Source: Nilaparvata lugens
Lineage: Eukaryota > Arthropoda > Insecta > Hemiptera > Delphacidae
Length of the DNA stretch: 64,000 nt
Reading direction: 5' to 3'
NCBI RefSeq assembly: GCF_014356525.2
Contig: NC_052505.1
Span: 2,786,759-2,850,758 of the forward strand
In this document: piece by piece, positions 1 to 9,747 of the stretch
How the letters are laid out: every line of letters starts with the position of its first letter
How positions within the stretch are numbered: the stretch's first letter is position 1
The notes under the pieces: generated by a model
Databases searched by the model: none
What the model was told of the DNA's origin: nothing
Seen by the model: the letters and a program-made list of their open reading frames with translations, nothing else
Program-made: the position numbers and the translations under genes

Positions 1-1
1 C

Positions 2-529
2 TTTCACAGGCAAACATCCACCCGGTCAAAAATTGTGATTGACAACAAAGTTCTAGAGCAAGTGTCGAAATATACATATTTAGGATGCGACATCAGTTAT
101 AGTGAAGATTTGGATATCGAGAAAAAGATTGGAAAATTTCAAGTGGTATGTGGCAATATTAGCAGAACCTTGGGGAAGCAAGCACGGAGAGAAACTATAA
201 TGAAATTTTATAGAATAATGGCTGCTCCAGTCCTCCTCTACGGAAGTGAGTCGTGGGTTACAACTAAACCCCTAGAGAGTAGAGTGCAGGCGGCGGAGAT
301 GCGATTCCTTCGGAGAACCAAGGGCTGCGATAGAAGGGACCACATCAGAAACAATGATATCCGAGCAGAGCTAGGAATTTACAGCTTGGTGGAAAAAATC
401 ACACAATACCGGAAGCAGTGGGAAGACCATGTGGAAAGAATGCCGGCAGAAAGGCTTCCACTACAGATATTGAATTATAAACCGGCAGGGAAATGATCTA
501 TTGGTAGGCCACGGAAGAGATGGCAATAA
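2..529 (+). pseudogene. 3' end of a LINE ORF2 (reverse transcriptase C-terminal region), truncated by the window edge
   Basis: The reading frame is open from base 2 and carries the post-RT region common in insect endonuclease-reverse-transcriptase LINEs: YLGCDIS near the start, VLLYGSESW in the middle (the LLYGSE-W block that follows the RT domain), then a basic segment ending in GRPRKRW. The palm domain and any endonuclease lie before the window. A TGA at 494-496 replaces what is normally a codon inside the final GKRSIGRPRKRW block; the frame then continues to TAA at 527-529, so the copy is inactive. It is followed by an AT-rich 3' stretch and a GAT-repeat tail at 639-652, which may mark the 3' end of the element. 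What I see is the conserved block and the stop. The clade (RTE, jockey or related) is not resolved. Confidence 0.8.
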
Positions 530-759
530 ATACACTACTTGTATATATATTATAGCGTAATTTTGTAATAATTTAAATATAGATACTGATAAGCTGTTTG
601 TAAGTCGGGACAGGCATTAACCTAATCCTTGTACGTAAGATGATGATGATGATGTTTTATTTTTATGTGGCTTGTGCCAATATTGTACAATTCACAATGT
701 ACTACATAATAGAATGAATTGAATTGAACTAATCGCATTGAGTCATTGTTTTGTGGCAG
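530..759. other. Intron sequence between LINE and first receptor exon
   Basis: AT-rich, with a short GAT repeat at 639-652 that probably ends the upstream LINE. The polypyrimidine tract and CAG acceptor at 757-759 belong to the receptor exon. Nothing else seen. Confidence 0.5.
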
Positions 760-974
760 GATATCGGTGATCTTTCGAGTGCGGTCGGCGAAAGCGGTGA
801 AGATCACAGACGTGGACTTGCTGAAGCGGGTGGGGGTAATTGTGGCGGTGTTCTCTGCCCTCCTGGCCATCCGCACCCTGGTGGCCCCCCCTCATGTCAT
901 CGTGGCCCGCACCGCAGATGACCTCAAGGCCTACCTCTGCAACACTGACTGGTGGGACCACTCATTCTCCATAA
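760..974 (+). CDS. Class C GPCR, GPR158/GPR179-like: exon with ICL2, TM4 and ECL2
   Basis: The exon is bounded by a TTTGTGGCAG acceptor and an A|GTAAGT donor. It starts with the last base of a split codon and ends with the first base of another. It translates as a basic intracellular loop (IFRVRSAKAVKITD), a hydrophobic TM4 (VGVIVAVFSALLAIRTLV) and an extracellular loop with the class C disulfide cysteine followed by a tryptophan pair (LCNTDWWDHSF). The Cys-then-Trp-Asp pattern just before TM5 is typical of the orphan GPR158/GPR179 branch. Coding GC is well above the flanks, as expected for a conserved host exon. The upstream exons (ectodomain, TM1-3) are not in the window. Joining to 55394 completes an ATG codon and gives a continuous ECL2-TM5 sequence with no missing residues, which is why I place a 54.4-kb intron here. 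Role by family: a plasma-membrane receptor, neuronal in vertebrates; function in insects is inferred only. Confidence 0.88.
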
Positions 975-1136
975 GTAAGTCGGATCAAAATTCAAGATTA
1001 AAGATTTCTCATTTGCCGGACATTTTATGAAATGTATAAGCTCGTCATATAGCATGAGATTAAAGATCTTATTGTGAGAAGTTAAAGTTCAATTTCTGTC
1101 CAAAAATATATATGAGCTGGGAATTTTGAATTTAGA

Positions 1137-2190
1137 ATGATTAAAACACCAAATTAATTATGTTTGATGATGATATGATATTCAGATCCCATAATAAATC
1201 ACTTTTGAAAATAATGAGAGCTGCTCTTTATAAATGTTCAAGAATTAGTTATCACTTTCCCATTACTACTAAAAGAATGATCTACTACTCAATGGTGCAG
1301 AGCACTCTCTTCTACGGAATCACCATCCATTATTCAGCACCCAAATATATAAAACAGCCACTGCATAGGGCCGTAGAAAGATTAATAAAAACACTTTTTA
1401 ATGGTGTTGAACGTCACTTGTTCAGAATTATGTCGGTGGAAGCTTTAGCCAGGTTCACAGATTTGTCACGAAACTACTATAAGAACGAATATAGAGAAAT
1501 GAACGAAATAGAATATACATTGAGACATAGGAATTATAGAACCCAGAGATATATTAATGCCTATGGTAAAAGAGCTCCAGAATTCAGAATACCATTTCTG
1601 TTAAATTCATTGCCATTAGAGCTGACAATGTTACAGAGTAGGAATGAGATTCAAACAAAACTCAAAGTGCACTTCATAAGTATAAATCATTTTGATCAGT
1701 TTCAGGGAATGAGTTGTGTTTTGTTTTTTGTGTTTATTCGAGTTTATGAATTTTTTATTGACTATGTATTATATTTTTTGTATTTGAAATAATTTTAGTT
1801 TTTCAATGAAGATATATTATGATTTAATAAATCTTTATGTTCAGAGTGAGTAACATTATTGTTGAGTAACATGTTCATTGTTAGTAACATCCCAGAGTGA
1901 TTATCTTGTTAATTGTCGCTAAAGTCTCGTTAAAGTCTTTTTTTATAAGTCTTATTTCGCTTAGTTAAGTCGGTTTGAGTTAAGTTAATTTATGGTGCAA
2001 TGGACAAAAGAGAACAATCAGTTACAAAAATTAAGAAATATAATCAGGTTAATTAAGAAATATAATTATTGTTATTGATTGTTTTTATTGTATGTAAAGG
2101 ATTATTTTTATATATCCCTCAAATAGCTTACAGCTAGAGGGATATTATCGCACTATTGTAATACTCAAATAAAATGAATAAATAGTCAAA
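1137..2190 (+). mobile_element. 5'-truncated LINE copy with C-terminal ORF remnant (ORF 1160-1792)
   Basis: A 210-codon open frame ending at TAA 1790-1792 has the post-RT character of jockey/CR1-type LINEs: ALYKCSRISYHFP, then MVQSTLFYGITIHYS (the Y-x-x-M-V-x-S-x-L-x-YG-I block), and an Arg/Tyr-rich tail with NSLPLEL. The RT palm (YADD) is absent, so only the extreme 3' end was inserted. The start given is only the first possible codon. An AT-rich 3' stretch with AATAAA-like sites runs to about 2190. The exact insertion ends are not defined. Confidence 0.65.
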
Positions 2191-3481
2191 TTTCACACTT
2201 AATATCACCGCACTTTGAATAAATTAAGTTATTTTCTATCAATTTACTCCAAACCACATTATTAAACTTTGTTATTGGCAGGCAGCTCATTAACAGCTAA
2301 GGAAAGACTGTTTATAGAGTTATGTCCTTCTACCACAACACAACCTATCAGCTGTTATGACATTCGCTCAACATGCTCTCTCCATTGTCTGTGATATGTT
2401 GCCACACTCTCATTCCTGAAGAACCTGTAGATTTGGATTCGCTGAAATGAGTGGCTATCCATTGTTTTAGAAAGTCTTATCTGTGGGATATTGATTGATT
2501 GATTGATGGATTGAGTTTATGTAGATTACAATATATACTGGCTTATACACTTATATACAATAGCTTACAATACAGCAAAATTATAGATGAATTTACATAA
2601 TATGGACTAAGAAAATAATTATTGAACTGTATATGATATGAAAAAGTCATTTGTAATATAATAACTATAGATAATTATATTGTTATGCATCTACATAAAT
2701 TGGCGGAGCTTTGGACATATCAATGTCCATTCTTCGGAAAGAATATTAAAAATATCCTGGAATAGAGAGATCATTTAATGTTCTTTAAAATATAAATTAT
2801 AAATATATAAATCTAAATTAAGTATGAATCAAAATTATAAATTTTATATGTCGGGTGCTGTTGTCATGATTATTTCACTGGCATACAGAAATCAAAAGTA
2901 AAGTACTGCTTATCAATATTACATTTATACTAATTTCAGAAGTATGTATGTAAGTGTTGGAGCTCCTAATCCGGTTTGAACGAATGGCTTGATCATTGCC
3001 AATGACAACTTCATCAAAAACTCACGTCTCTTCATTTTATTGTTTTGAATCTCAAGTTGTAGAGAATCATAGCATTCATTCTAATCTGATCCATCATCCC
3101 ATACCACATTCGCAGTGACAATACAAGTAAATCTCTGTAATAGAAGTGTTTGATAAAAGTCCTACGTAAAAGACACTCTGGGGTGTTAGACACCCCAAAC
3201 GGAGAACAAGATGAGCTGGTGACCTTGTAGAATGACTGGAAGTGGTGGAGAGTTGTTGACAATACTACAAACCTAATTTACACTTGACATAAATTACCAT
3301 GTGTTTGATATTGTCAACTACAGAACAGAGAAAAAAATCCCTGGGGTGTGAAACACCCCAGTGTGCCTCTTTAGTGTTATAAAATTATACATCGTAAATA
3401 CATTCTAATAGAATAGAAGTTTTATTCCTTCAGGGCACGAACAGTGCTCTAAGGTATTGGAAACCTCTAAGGTTTCCTCCG
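2191..3481. other. AT-rich intron sequence with two short ggggtgt hairpins
   Basis: No gene seen. A GATT microsatellite lies at 2483-2505. Two hairpins share the stem GGGGTGT/ACACCCC, at 3180-3198 and 3343-3359, about 160 bp apart. A second pair of complementary 8-11-mers (GGAAACCT/AGGTTTCC) lies at 3458-3478. Confidence 0.4.
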
Positions 3482-4178
3482 TATACATCAATATAACAAT
3501 GATATTAAGAGTACAATAATACAACTCACATAATACATCATTTACAACACATGAAAATATTGAATGAAAGAGACTAAGAAATTGTCAAAAAACCACTGAT
3601 TTATTGATAATTAGAATGACCGGTTTCGGTTATTACACCATTGTCAATCTCTGATAAACTAAAACTAAATACAAGAGCAGCAGAATTTATACTAGTAGGC
3701 GAGTACTGCTATTGGTCGAGGGCATGAACGCCTGCCATTGGCCTAGCTAGACAGTCTCCTCCCCCTCAACGGTGTGACAAAATGGCGGCTTAAGCAACAG
3801 AATCGCCATGATAATAAAATTTACTTTTAGTACAAAATAAGAACCAAGAAAACAAGTGTGAAAGATAATAAAACATTGTCTAGCTAGACACTGACTAGAT
3901 CTAGACACTGTCTAGCTAGGCCAATGGCAGGCGTTCATGCCCTCGACCAATAGCAGTACTCGCCTACTAGTATAAATTCTGCTGCTCTTGTATTTAGTTT
4001 CAGTTTATCAGAGATTGACAATGGTGTAATAACCGAAACCGGTCTTTCTAATTATCAATAAATCAGTGGTTTTTTGACAATTTCTTAGTCTTTTTCATTC
4101 AATATTTTTATGTGTTGTAAATGATGTATTTTGTGAGTTGTATTATTGTACTCTTAATATCATTGTTATATTGATGTA
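3482..4178. mobile_element. T1: foldback copy of the T family
   Basis: Two arms of about 280 bp are inverted copies (roughly 3482-3760 and 3900-4178), separated by about 140 bp. Each arm contains the T-family LTR-like unit: CCAAT motifs, TATAAAT, a run with CCGAAACCGGTC, AATAAA and CTTTTTCATTCAATA. The inverted symmetry extends beyond the usual T end (near 3555/4110) into about 70 bp more on each side, so the duplicated segment includes former flanking DNA or an unseen part of the element. Confidence 0.75.
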
Positions 4179-4179
4179 T

Positions 4180-4522
4180 GAATGAGAAAAATTATGAACT
4201 GACAAATTCGCGTTTTTCGACATATTTTTAAGGGGTAATATCTCTTGAGAGGAGAAGAATTTTTCTGATACTTTTGAGATTTGGATCCCTCACATCTAGG
4301 AGCAAAAGGAGGCGTAGTCGATGATGTTATTATTTCTCCAAAAAAATTAGGAGAGTAATGTACTGACAATTTCTTGTTTTTTATGTATTGAAGGGGTCAT
4401 CTCCTGAACGATAATGAATTTTCCTAATCCGTTTGCAGATTTGGGTTCCTCGCATTGGGAAGCTTCAGAAGGCATAGTTAATAATGATTTTATTTTCCCC
4501 GAAAAATGAGAAAAATAATGCA
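4180..4522. repeat. Two monomers of the 163-bp satellite (outlier block)
   Basis: Matches the 14-18 kb satellite closely, especially 15598-15938: ACTGAC, TTTTTCGACATAT, AAGGGGTAATATCTC, GATTTGGATCCCTCACATC, AGGAGGCGTAGTCGATGAT. The match continues into the following T insertion, so this block and 15598-16179 are copies of one segment. Confidence 0.75.
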
Positions 4523-4812
4523 AGATTTTGTAAATAAAAAGATTTTGTCACACCGTTGAGGGGGAGGAGACTGTCTAGCTAGGCCAATGGCAGGCGTTCA
4601 TGCCCTCGACCAATAGCAGTACTCGCCTACTAGTATAAATTCTGCTGCTCTTGTATTTAGTTTTAGTTTATCAGAGATTGACAATGGTGTAATAACCGAA
4701 ACCGGTCTTTCTAATTATCAATAAATCAGTGGTTTTTTGACAATTTCTTAGTCTTTTTCATTCAATATGAATAATTACCACAATATCAACTCCTCAACTA
4801 CACAAAAACATG
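4523..4812 (+). mobile_element. T2: solo LTR-like T element
   Basis: Forward copy with GTCACACCGTTGAGGGGGAG at its 5' side, CCAAT boxes, TATAAAT (4634-4640), the single R-like unit with AATAAA, then a 3' tail ending in CAACTCCTCAACTACACAAA. No coding sequence. The tail recurs at 7402-7450, 47540-47575 (reversed) and 62686-62726, which defines the usual 3' end of the family. Confidence 0.75.
4584..4665 (+). promoter_or_regulatory. Promoter-like block of T2 (CCAAT x2, TATA, arthropod-type initiator)
   Basis: CCAAT at 4584-4588 and 4610-4614, TATAAAT at 4634-4640, and an initiator-like TTTAGTTTT about 25 nt downstream. In the related copy at 6675-6703 the initiator is a good TCAGTT with its A at 6700, 25 nt after the start of TATAAA. 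The spacing is that of an arthropod RNA polymerase II core promoter. Activity is inferred. Confidence 0.5.
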
Positions 4813-5075
4813 AAAATATAAATATACAAGGGAAGGGAACGTTAATAAACGTCAGATTTTATGTGATTGTGTGAATAAAATGAATGAAATTAAATAAAAC
4901 TTGCCTGAAACATCTCCAAACTTTCTCAAAAAACTTCGTCTCCAAAACTTCTCGAAATTCTTCCCAAATTTCGTTGATGTTCTGACCATAGGCACCGAGT
5001 AGGAGAATAGGAAGAGGATGCATATCCTTTCTTCTCTGTTTTATAGGTGATATATCCTACCAAGAGGTGGAACCA
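4812..5075. repeat. U repeat, copy 1
   Basis: About 260 bp shared with 40085-40346: AAGGGAAGGGAACGTTAAT, TCTCGAAATTCTT, GATGTTCTG, CATAGGCAC-GAGTAG, AGAATAGGAAGAGGAT, AGGTGATATAT. No coding capacity seen. Here it follows T2; the other copy follows a D element. Confidence 0.65.
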
Positions 5076-5380
5076 GTTTAGGGTCATAAGTAAGAGAAAA
5101 TCATCAGCTGATTTATAAGGCGAGCGAACTGCTGCTGATTCTCTCGAGTGGACCTCTCTGCCTACTTGAGTCACAAGTATGAGCGGCACAGATTCTGCAC
5201 GGCACAGGATTCGCATTAAAGTTGTGGAGTGGGGACGTGGAGTGCCGTTTGCCAACCGATTTCGATGCAAATCAAGCTTCTGTTTTACGAGATTGATACG
5301 TTTCCAAAAAGGACGACCCATCTCTTGCCGCTGGAGAGCATTTTAGCACGCGTTGAGTACGCGGATGAACGGTGTCTCTG

Positions 5381-5580
5381 ACAAGGGGGTCACGAGAAGA
5401 GGTTTAAAAAGGGGGTGCAAGAAGGGGGTTGTGCAAGAAGGGGGTTGTGCAAGAAGGGTGATGGCAAGGAGGGGAAAAGGGGGTTGCAAGAAGGGGTGCA
5501 GAGAGGTGTGCAAGAAAGGGGAGAGTGCAAGAAGGGAGAAGGTGGTTGCAAGAAGGAGGGTGCATGGTTGGGAATCTACT
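5381..5580 (+). repeat. G-rich purine tandem repeat with quadruplex potential
   Basis: Imperfect repeats of a GCAAGAAGGGGGTT-type unit. Four runs of GGGGG lie at 5385, 5411, 5424 and 5440 on the + strand, with further GGG/GGGG runs to about 5575. The long open frames here on both strands are by-products of the repeat and are not genes. A related purine tract lies at 7660-7760. Confidence 0.75.
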
Positions 5581-6187
5581 AATTGCGCCCAACGGTCAGA
5601 ATGTGTTTGGCCACTCAAATGAAACTCAGTGAACGTCCGTGACGTCATTTTGCTCTCACCAGCAGCCGACATTACGTTCCCCGACTGAAGGAGCGAAATT
5701 CAAATTCATTTCATTTTTCAATTCAATCTTATTCACGTTCAATTTCTGAATTTGTTTTTATGACAAAGACAATGTGGGTGAAAGATGTAAATATATTTTT
5801 TGAAAACTTGGAACATTCAAACACTGATAATTTTGAAACTCCGTCACTCAGCATATCAAACATATCACTACTGTCCTTTCACTCATTTCCACTCACAGAC
5901 TCAAAGAGTCATTGGGCCATATGAATGAAGTTGAGAATTTGCTCACACTTCTAAAATATGGAGCATATGCTTCATTTTCCATGAATAAACGTGAGCAAAA
6001 GCATTTTCTCATGCTCATCGAAAAAATAGTTTGAGCATTCGCTTAAAAGTGAAAGCTTATACTCAAAATTATATGAATAAACTAGAGCATTTGCATTTGC
6101 TGAAGCAAATGTTCCAAAAAAGGTGAATCTAGTCTAGAGCAGCTTCCCACCTTTTGCTCATAGTGAAATGGCTCAACTAATTCGTGT
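5581..6187. other. Intergenic-like intron sequence
   Basis: No gene seen. 5905-6180 is rich in GAGCA/TGCTC words with local inverted symmetry around 5915-6060 and resembles a decayed short inverted-repeat element, but I cannot define its ends. Confidence 0.3.
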
Positions 6188-7455
6188 AAGGAATCAAGAA
6201 AACAAGAGAAAGATGATAAAACAAATTTGTAAATGGAAAAACTATTGACTGATTTATGCTTACAATGTTATGATAAAACTAAATTCGTAGTGTTGTATTA
6301 GTTGAAAGAATCTGTTCATTTAAACTATACTGAGAGTTTCTAGAATATTCTGGTGGCTTTAGAAAAAACAATAGTAATTAAGGCAAATTCCCAGTATAGT
6401 TTAAATGACCGGATTCATTTCAGCCAATACAACACTACGAATTCAGTTTTATCATAACATTGTGAGCATACATTAGCCAATAGTCTTTCCATTTACATAT
6501 TTGTTTTATCATCTTTCACTCGTTTTCTTGGTTCTTATTTTGTACTGAAAGTAAATTTTGTTATCATGGTGAGTCTGTTGCTTAAGCCGCCATTTTGTGA
6601 CACCGTTGAGTGGGAGGAGACTGTCTAGCTGGGCCAATGGCAGGCGTTCATGCCCTGCATTACTCGCCTACTAGTATAAATTCTGCTGCTCTTGTATTCA
6701 GTTTTAGTTTATCAGAGATTGACAATGGTGTGATAACCAGAGCTGGTCTTTCTAAGTATCGATAAATCTGCGGTTTTTTGACAATTTAGTTTTAGTTTAT
6801 CAGAGATTGACAATGGTGTAACAACCGAAACCGGTCTTTCTAAGTATCAATAAATCTGTGGTTCTTTGACAATTTAGTTCAAGTTTATCAGAGATTGACA
6901 ATGGTGTAACAACCGAAACCGGTCTCTCTAAGTATCAATAAATCTGTGGTTCTTTGACAATTTAGTTTTAGTTTATCAGAGATTGACAATGGTGTAACAA
7001 CCGAAACCAGTCTTTCCAAGTATAAATAAATCTGTGGTTCTTTGACAATTTAGTTTTAGTTTATCAGAGATTGACAATGGTGTAATAACCGAGACTGGTC
7101 TCTCTAAGTATCGATAAATCTGCGGTTCTTTGACAATTTAGTTTTAGTTTATCAGAGATTGACAATGGTGTAACAACCGAAACCGGTCTTTCTAAGTATC
7201 AATAAATATGTGGTTCTTTGACAATTTAGTTTTAGTTTATCAGAGATTGACAATGGTGTAATAACCGAGACTGGTCTCTCTAAGTATCAATAAATCTGTG
7301 GTTCTTTGACAATTCAGTTTTAGTTTATCAGAGATTGACAATGGTGTAATAACCAAGACCGGTCTCTCTTAATTATAATTATAACAATTTCTTAGTCTTT
7401 TTCATTTGATATGGATCATTACCACAATATCAACTTCTCAACAACACAAAAAAGG
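6188..7455 (+). mobile_element. T3: longest T-family copy, with internal foldback and 88-bp array
   Basis: The left part (6188-6540) is an inverted repeat whose arms share CAATGTTATGATAAAACT, GTAGTGTTGTATT and TTTAAACTATACT. It is followed by the usual T core (ACCGTTGAG, GGAGGAGACTGTCTAGCT, CCAATGG, TATAAA at 6675), then eight tandem units (6700-7400) and the usual 3' tail ending about 7450. No reverse transcriptase or other coding region is present, so it is non-autonomous. Confidence 0.7.
6700..7402 (+). repeat. Tandem array of eight 88-bp units inside T3
   Basis: Unit starts at 6700, 6788, 6876, 6964, 7052, 7140, 7228 and 7316: seven intervals of exactly 88 bp, the last unit degenerate. 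Each unit begins AGTTTTAGTTTATCAGAGAT (GTTCAAG in the third), contains CCGAAACCGG or a variant, then AATAAA, and ends TTTGACAATTT. Unit sequences differ by a few point changes but almost no indels. Confidence 0.92.
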
Positions 7456-7564
7456 AATTATTTTTTTCAATAATTTCATATTGGTTCTTCTGTAATAAGG
7501 ATGAAATATTTTGTTCCCAGGGAACTTGTATATAGGAGCCATGTATCACTCCCATTTAACCTTT

Positions 7565-7636
7565 GGGCGCAATCGGCGTATGTTCACTGGGCGCAATCGG
7601 CATATGTTCGCTGGGCGCAATCGGCGTATGTTTGCA
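7565..7636 (+). repeat. Three tandem 24-bp repeats
   Basis: Starts at 7565, 7589 and 7613, each GGGCGCAATCGGCGTATGTT with small changes. They are followed by a purine-rich tract (7660-7760). The 80-90 residue ORFs over it are products of the repeat. Confidence 0.85.
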
Positions 7637-8309
7637 TGGTTTTGGGTGTACAGGGATGGGAGAGTGCCAGGAGAGGGGCGCAAAAGGGAGTAGTGCATGA
7701 AGTGGGTGCAAGAAGGTGGTGTGGAAAGGGGGTGCGAAGGGAGATGTGAGAAGTGAGTTCTAGGGTTGAGAGAGGTGTCAGCGATTAGCTGAGTTAGCAG
7801 CTGCTTTGCCTGCCTTGTATATCTCATACCCTACATTCTGATTGGATAGGAGGCTGTGTTCCTAACTCCCTCTCATCATTCTTCCTACTCTGTTGTATAC
7901 ATTCCTCTATTACTTGCAACTCTGAGATCAACCTTCCAAACAAATGTATTGCATAGATTTGATGTTTTCAAATTTGAATTCATTGATTTTAAAGCCAAAT
8001 CAACTAAAGTGGGCCGTCCACTAGAACCGTTTCGTCCGAACTAGTATCGGCCGAAAACTAACGAGCTCGACCGAACAATCCCTCAACAAAGAAAGGAATA
8101 AGCTCAATGAATTCTCGTCCATTGCAACAGGTTCATACGGCCGTCTCCGGCCGATCAATATTTCGATCTGAATTGGATGGGATTTCCCGGCTCTATCCAA
8201 CCGAACTGAAACTAGTCGAGCTGAGACAAAATATTCCTAACCTAAAATTGTTTCACAGTCTTGTTTGTTTTTGTTTTTTGAAAGTGTTCTGTTTTATGAA
8301 GTTGTAACT

Positions 8310-8442
8310 ATGGACAATGAAAATTTGATAAGTTTGGTTCAAGAGCATGTTTCCTTGTGGGATATGTGAGACAAAAGATATCATCGTCGTGATGTTCAAA
8401 GGAATCTGTAGACAAAGATTGCTGAACAAATAGGGTCTGAAG
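8310..8442 (+). pseudogene. First exon of a MADF/SANT-like protein of the Harbinger element, with two stops
   Basis: Starts at ATG 8310 and reads MDNENLISLVQEHVSLWDM, stop, DKRYHRRDVQRNL, stop, TKIAEQIGSEG, then a GTAAG donor at 8443. The pattern L-I-x-L-V-x-x-x-x-x-L-W-D...Y...R-x-x...I-A is that of the MADF (Myb/SANT-like) DNA-binding domain, which PIF/Harbinger elements encode as their second protein and which is thought to help bring the transposase to its ends. The TGA at 8367-8369 and the TAG at 8409-8411 show the copy is dead. Only this first exon is visible. Confidence 0.65.
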
Positions 8443-8459
8443 GTAAGATTATTGTTATG

Positions 8460-9100
8460 AATAATTCAAATTCAAATTCAAACTGTTTTATTCATAAAAT
8501 ATTACATATTCACAAAATATAAAAGTTTTATAAATTACATGAATAAATTCTCGCTGCCTGGATGATTTGTCCGTGTGCAGGGAGGAGTCGCAAATTATCA
8601 GACAGAGGGCAAACACTAGCAATAATAAAATAAATTACAAACTATGAATAATAAATAAATTTGAAAGAATAATAAAAGAGTTTATTTTAATAATAAATTT
8701 TAAAACTAAAGATAGAAAAAAAACAATAGATAAATAAAATAAAAGTGTCAGCTCGACGGCGGTTAAAGGGCTGAGTTGGGAGTAATATAGCTTTATTAGC
8801 GTGGTACTGTGTGTAATATTTATTTGAATGTTATTCTGTGTTCAGAACTAGAAATATTCATCTATATGGAGAATGTAGAAGAGCCTCCGCAGCATCTGAA
8901 CCGATGCAGAGCAGCCACCTGCTTACTCTCCGCTTGTAGACGGCAACGCTAACCCCCTCAGTAGTTGAAATCTCGGCCGGTACATTACGGTAAAGCCAAT
9001 GGGCTAAATGAAAACAGTTTCCAAGTTGAATTGAATTACTTAAACGGGGAAATTGAATATTTATATGCAATCTGTTTCTAGTGGGATAATAATGTTGAAT
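8460..9100 (-). mobile_element. Probable reversed LINE 3' end inside the Harbinger element
   Basis: Begins with a CAAATTCAAATTCAAAC run, the complement of a TTTGAA-type LINE tail (compare the forward tail at 44085-44105). Its minus-strand frames around 8860-9010 (LAHWLYRNVP, STTEGVSVAVYKRR) are interrupted. LINE identity is an inference from the tail and position; no RT motif is left. Confidence 0.35.
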
Positions 9101-9374
9101 TTCATTGAAGACAAAGTTACTTTTTTATAAACTAATAACTAATTTAGTAGATATTTTGTTTATTCAATTTTCAAAATCTCAATATATCATTGTTTAAAAT
9201 TTTGGTGGCTATGATAGTAGTTAATTCAATAATTGGCAACTAGACTGACGTGAACGGTTCCAATGGACGACCATATTCGGCCGAATTAACGGCGGGCAGA
9301 TTCGTCCGATCTTACGGCCGAACGGATCGGTTGAATACGGTACGGTTCCAGTGGGCGGTTACCCTAAGGCTATA

Positions 9375-9742
9375 GTGAGGTCCACGTTATAATGGTAGTG
9401 GATAAAGATAGCAGAACAACGTTGCAGATCCTGTCTTGTAAATGTCTTCTATACATTGTAACTGAAACAGGTTCATTGATGTAATATTAACTGTTCATTC
9501 TTGTTTTCAATAATCAATTATATTTTATTAATCATTAAATAATATTTTTCAATGATTCCATAATGGATTCTCTATAATAAGGATAGAATTTTGTTGATTG
9601 ATTATCAATTTTACATTGTTCAAAAACGATCTGGCAACAGAGCAAAGCAAGAAGGAGATAGCGCTGTCCGCATCGTTGAATGATAGACAAGGATAGGAAT
9701 ATCATTGAAGATCAAACACTGCCATTATAACGTGGACATCAC
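9375..9742. mobile_element. B1: MITE of family B, intact
   Basis: Terminal inverted repeats GTGAGGTCCACGTTATAATG at the left and CATTATAACGTGGACATCAC at the right, flanked by TA on both sides, so a Tc1/mariner-type MITE is likely. Interior words recur in all copies: AACGTTGC-GATCCT, AACTGTTCATTC, GATCTGGCAACAGAGCAAAG, GAGATAGCGCT, GAATGATAGACAAGGATAG. 368 bp, non-coding. Confidence 0.85.
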
Positions 9743-9747
9743 TAAAC

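Larger units (their letters stand above)
8008..9364 (+). mobile_element. PIF/Harbinger-type DNA transposon, decayed
   Basis: Imperfect 22-bp terminal inverted repeats (AGTGGGCCGTCCACTAGAAC at the left, GTTCCAGTGGGCGGTTACCC at the right; 16 of 22 positions pair) are flanked by TAA at 8005-8007 and 9365-9367. A 3-bp TAA/TTA duplication is the hallmark of PIF/Harbinger. Subterminal GGCCGA/TCGGCC words are frequent at both ends. It contains a broken MADF-type exon (8310-8442) and a probable LINE 3' end inserted in reverse (about 8460-9100). No DDE transposase remains. Confidence 0.75.

Noticed and set aside
3482..4178. T elements as ordinary LTR retrotransposon solo LTRs
   Set aside because: CCAAT/TATA/AATAAA would suit, but there are no TG...CA ends, target duplications are 11-12 bp instead of 4-6, and copies are often inverted pairs; Penelope-like or another target-primed element fits better.
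5343..5672. ORFs of 62-109 codons over the G-rich block
   Set aside because: Low-complexity purine repeat translated in several frames; no conserved sequence.
6700..7402. CRISPR-like array, because of the regular 88-bp period
   Set aside because: The whole unit is repeated with no unique spacers, and the genome is eukaryotic.
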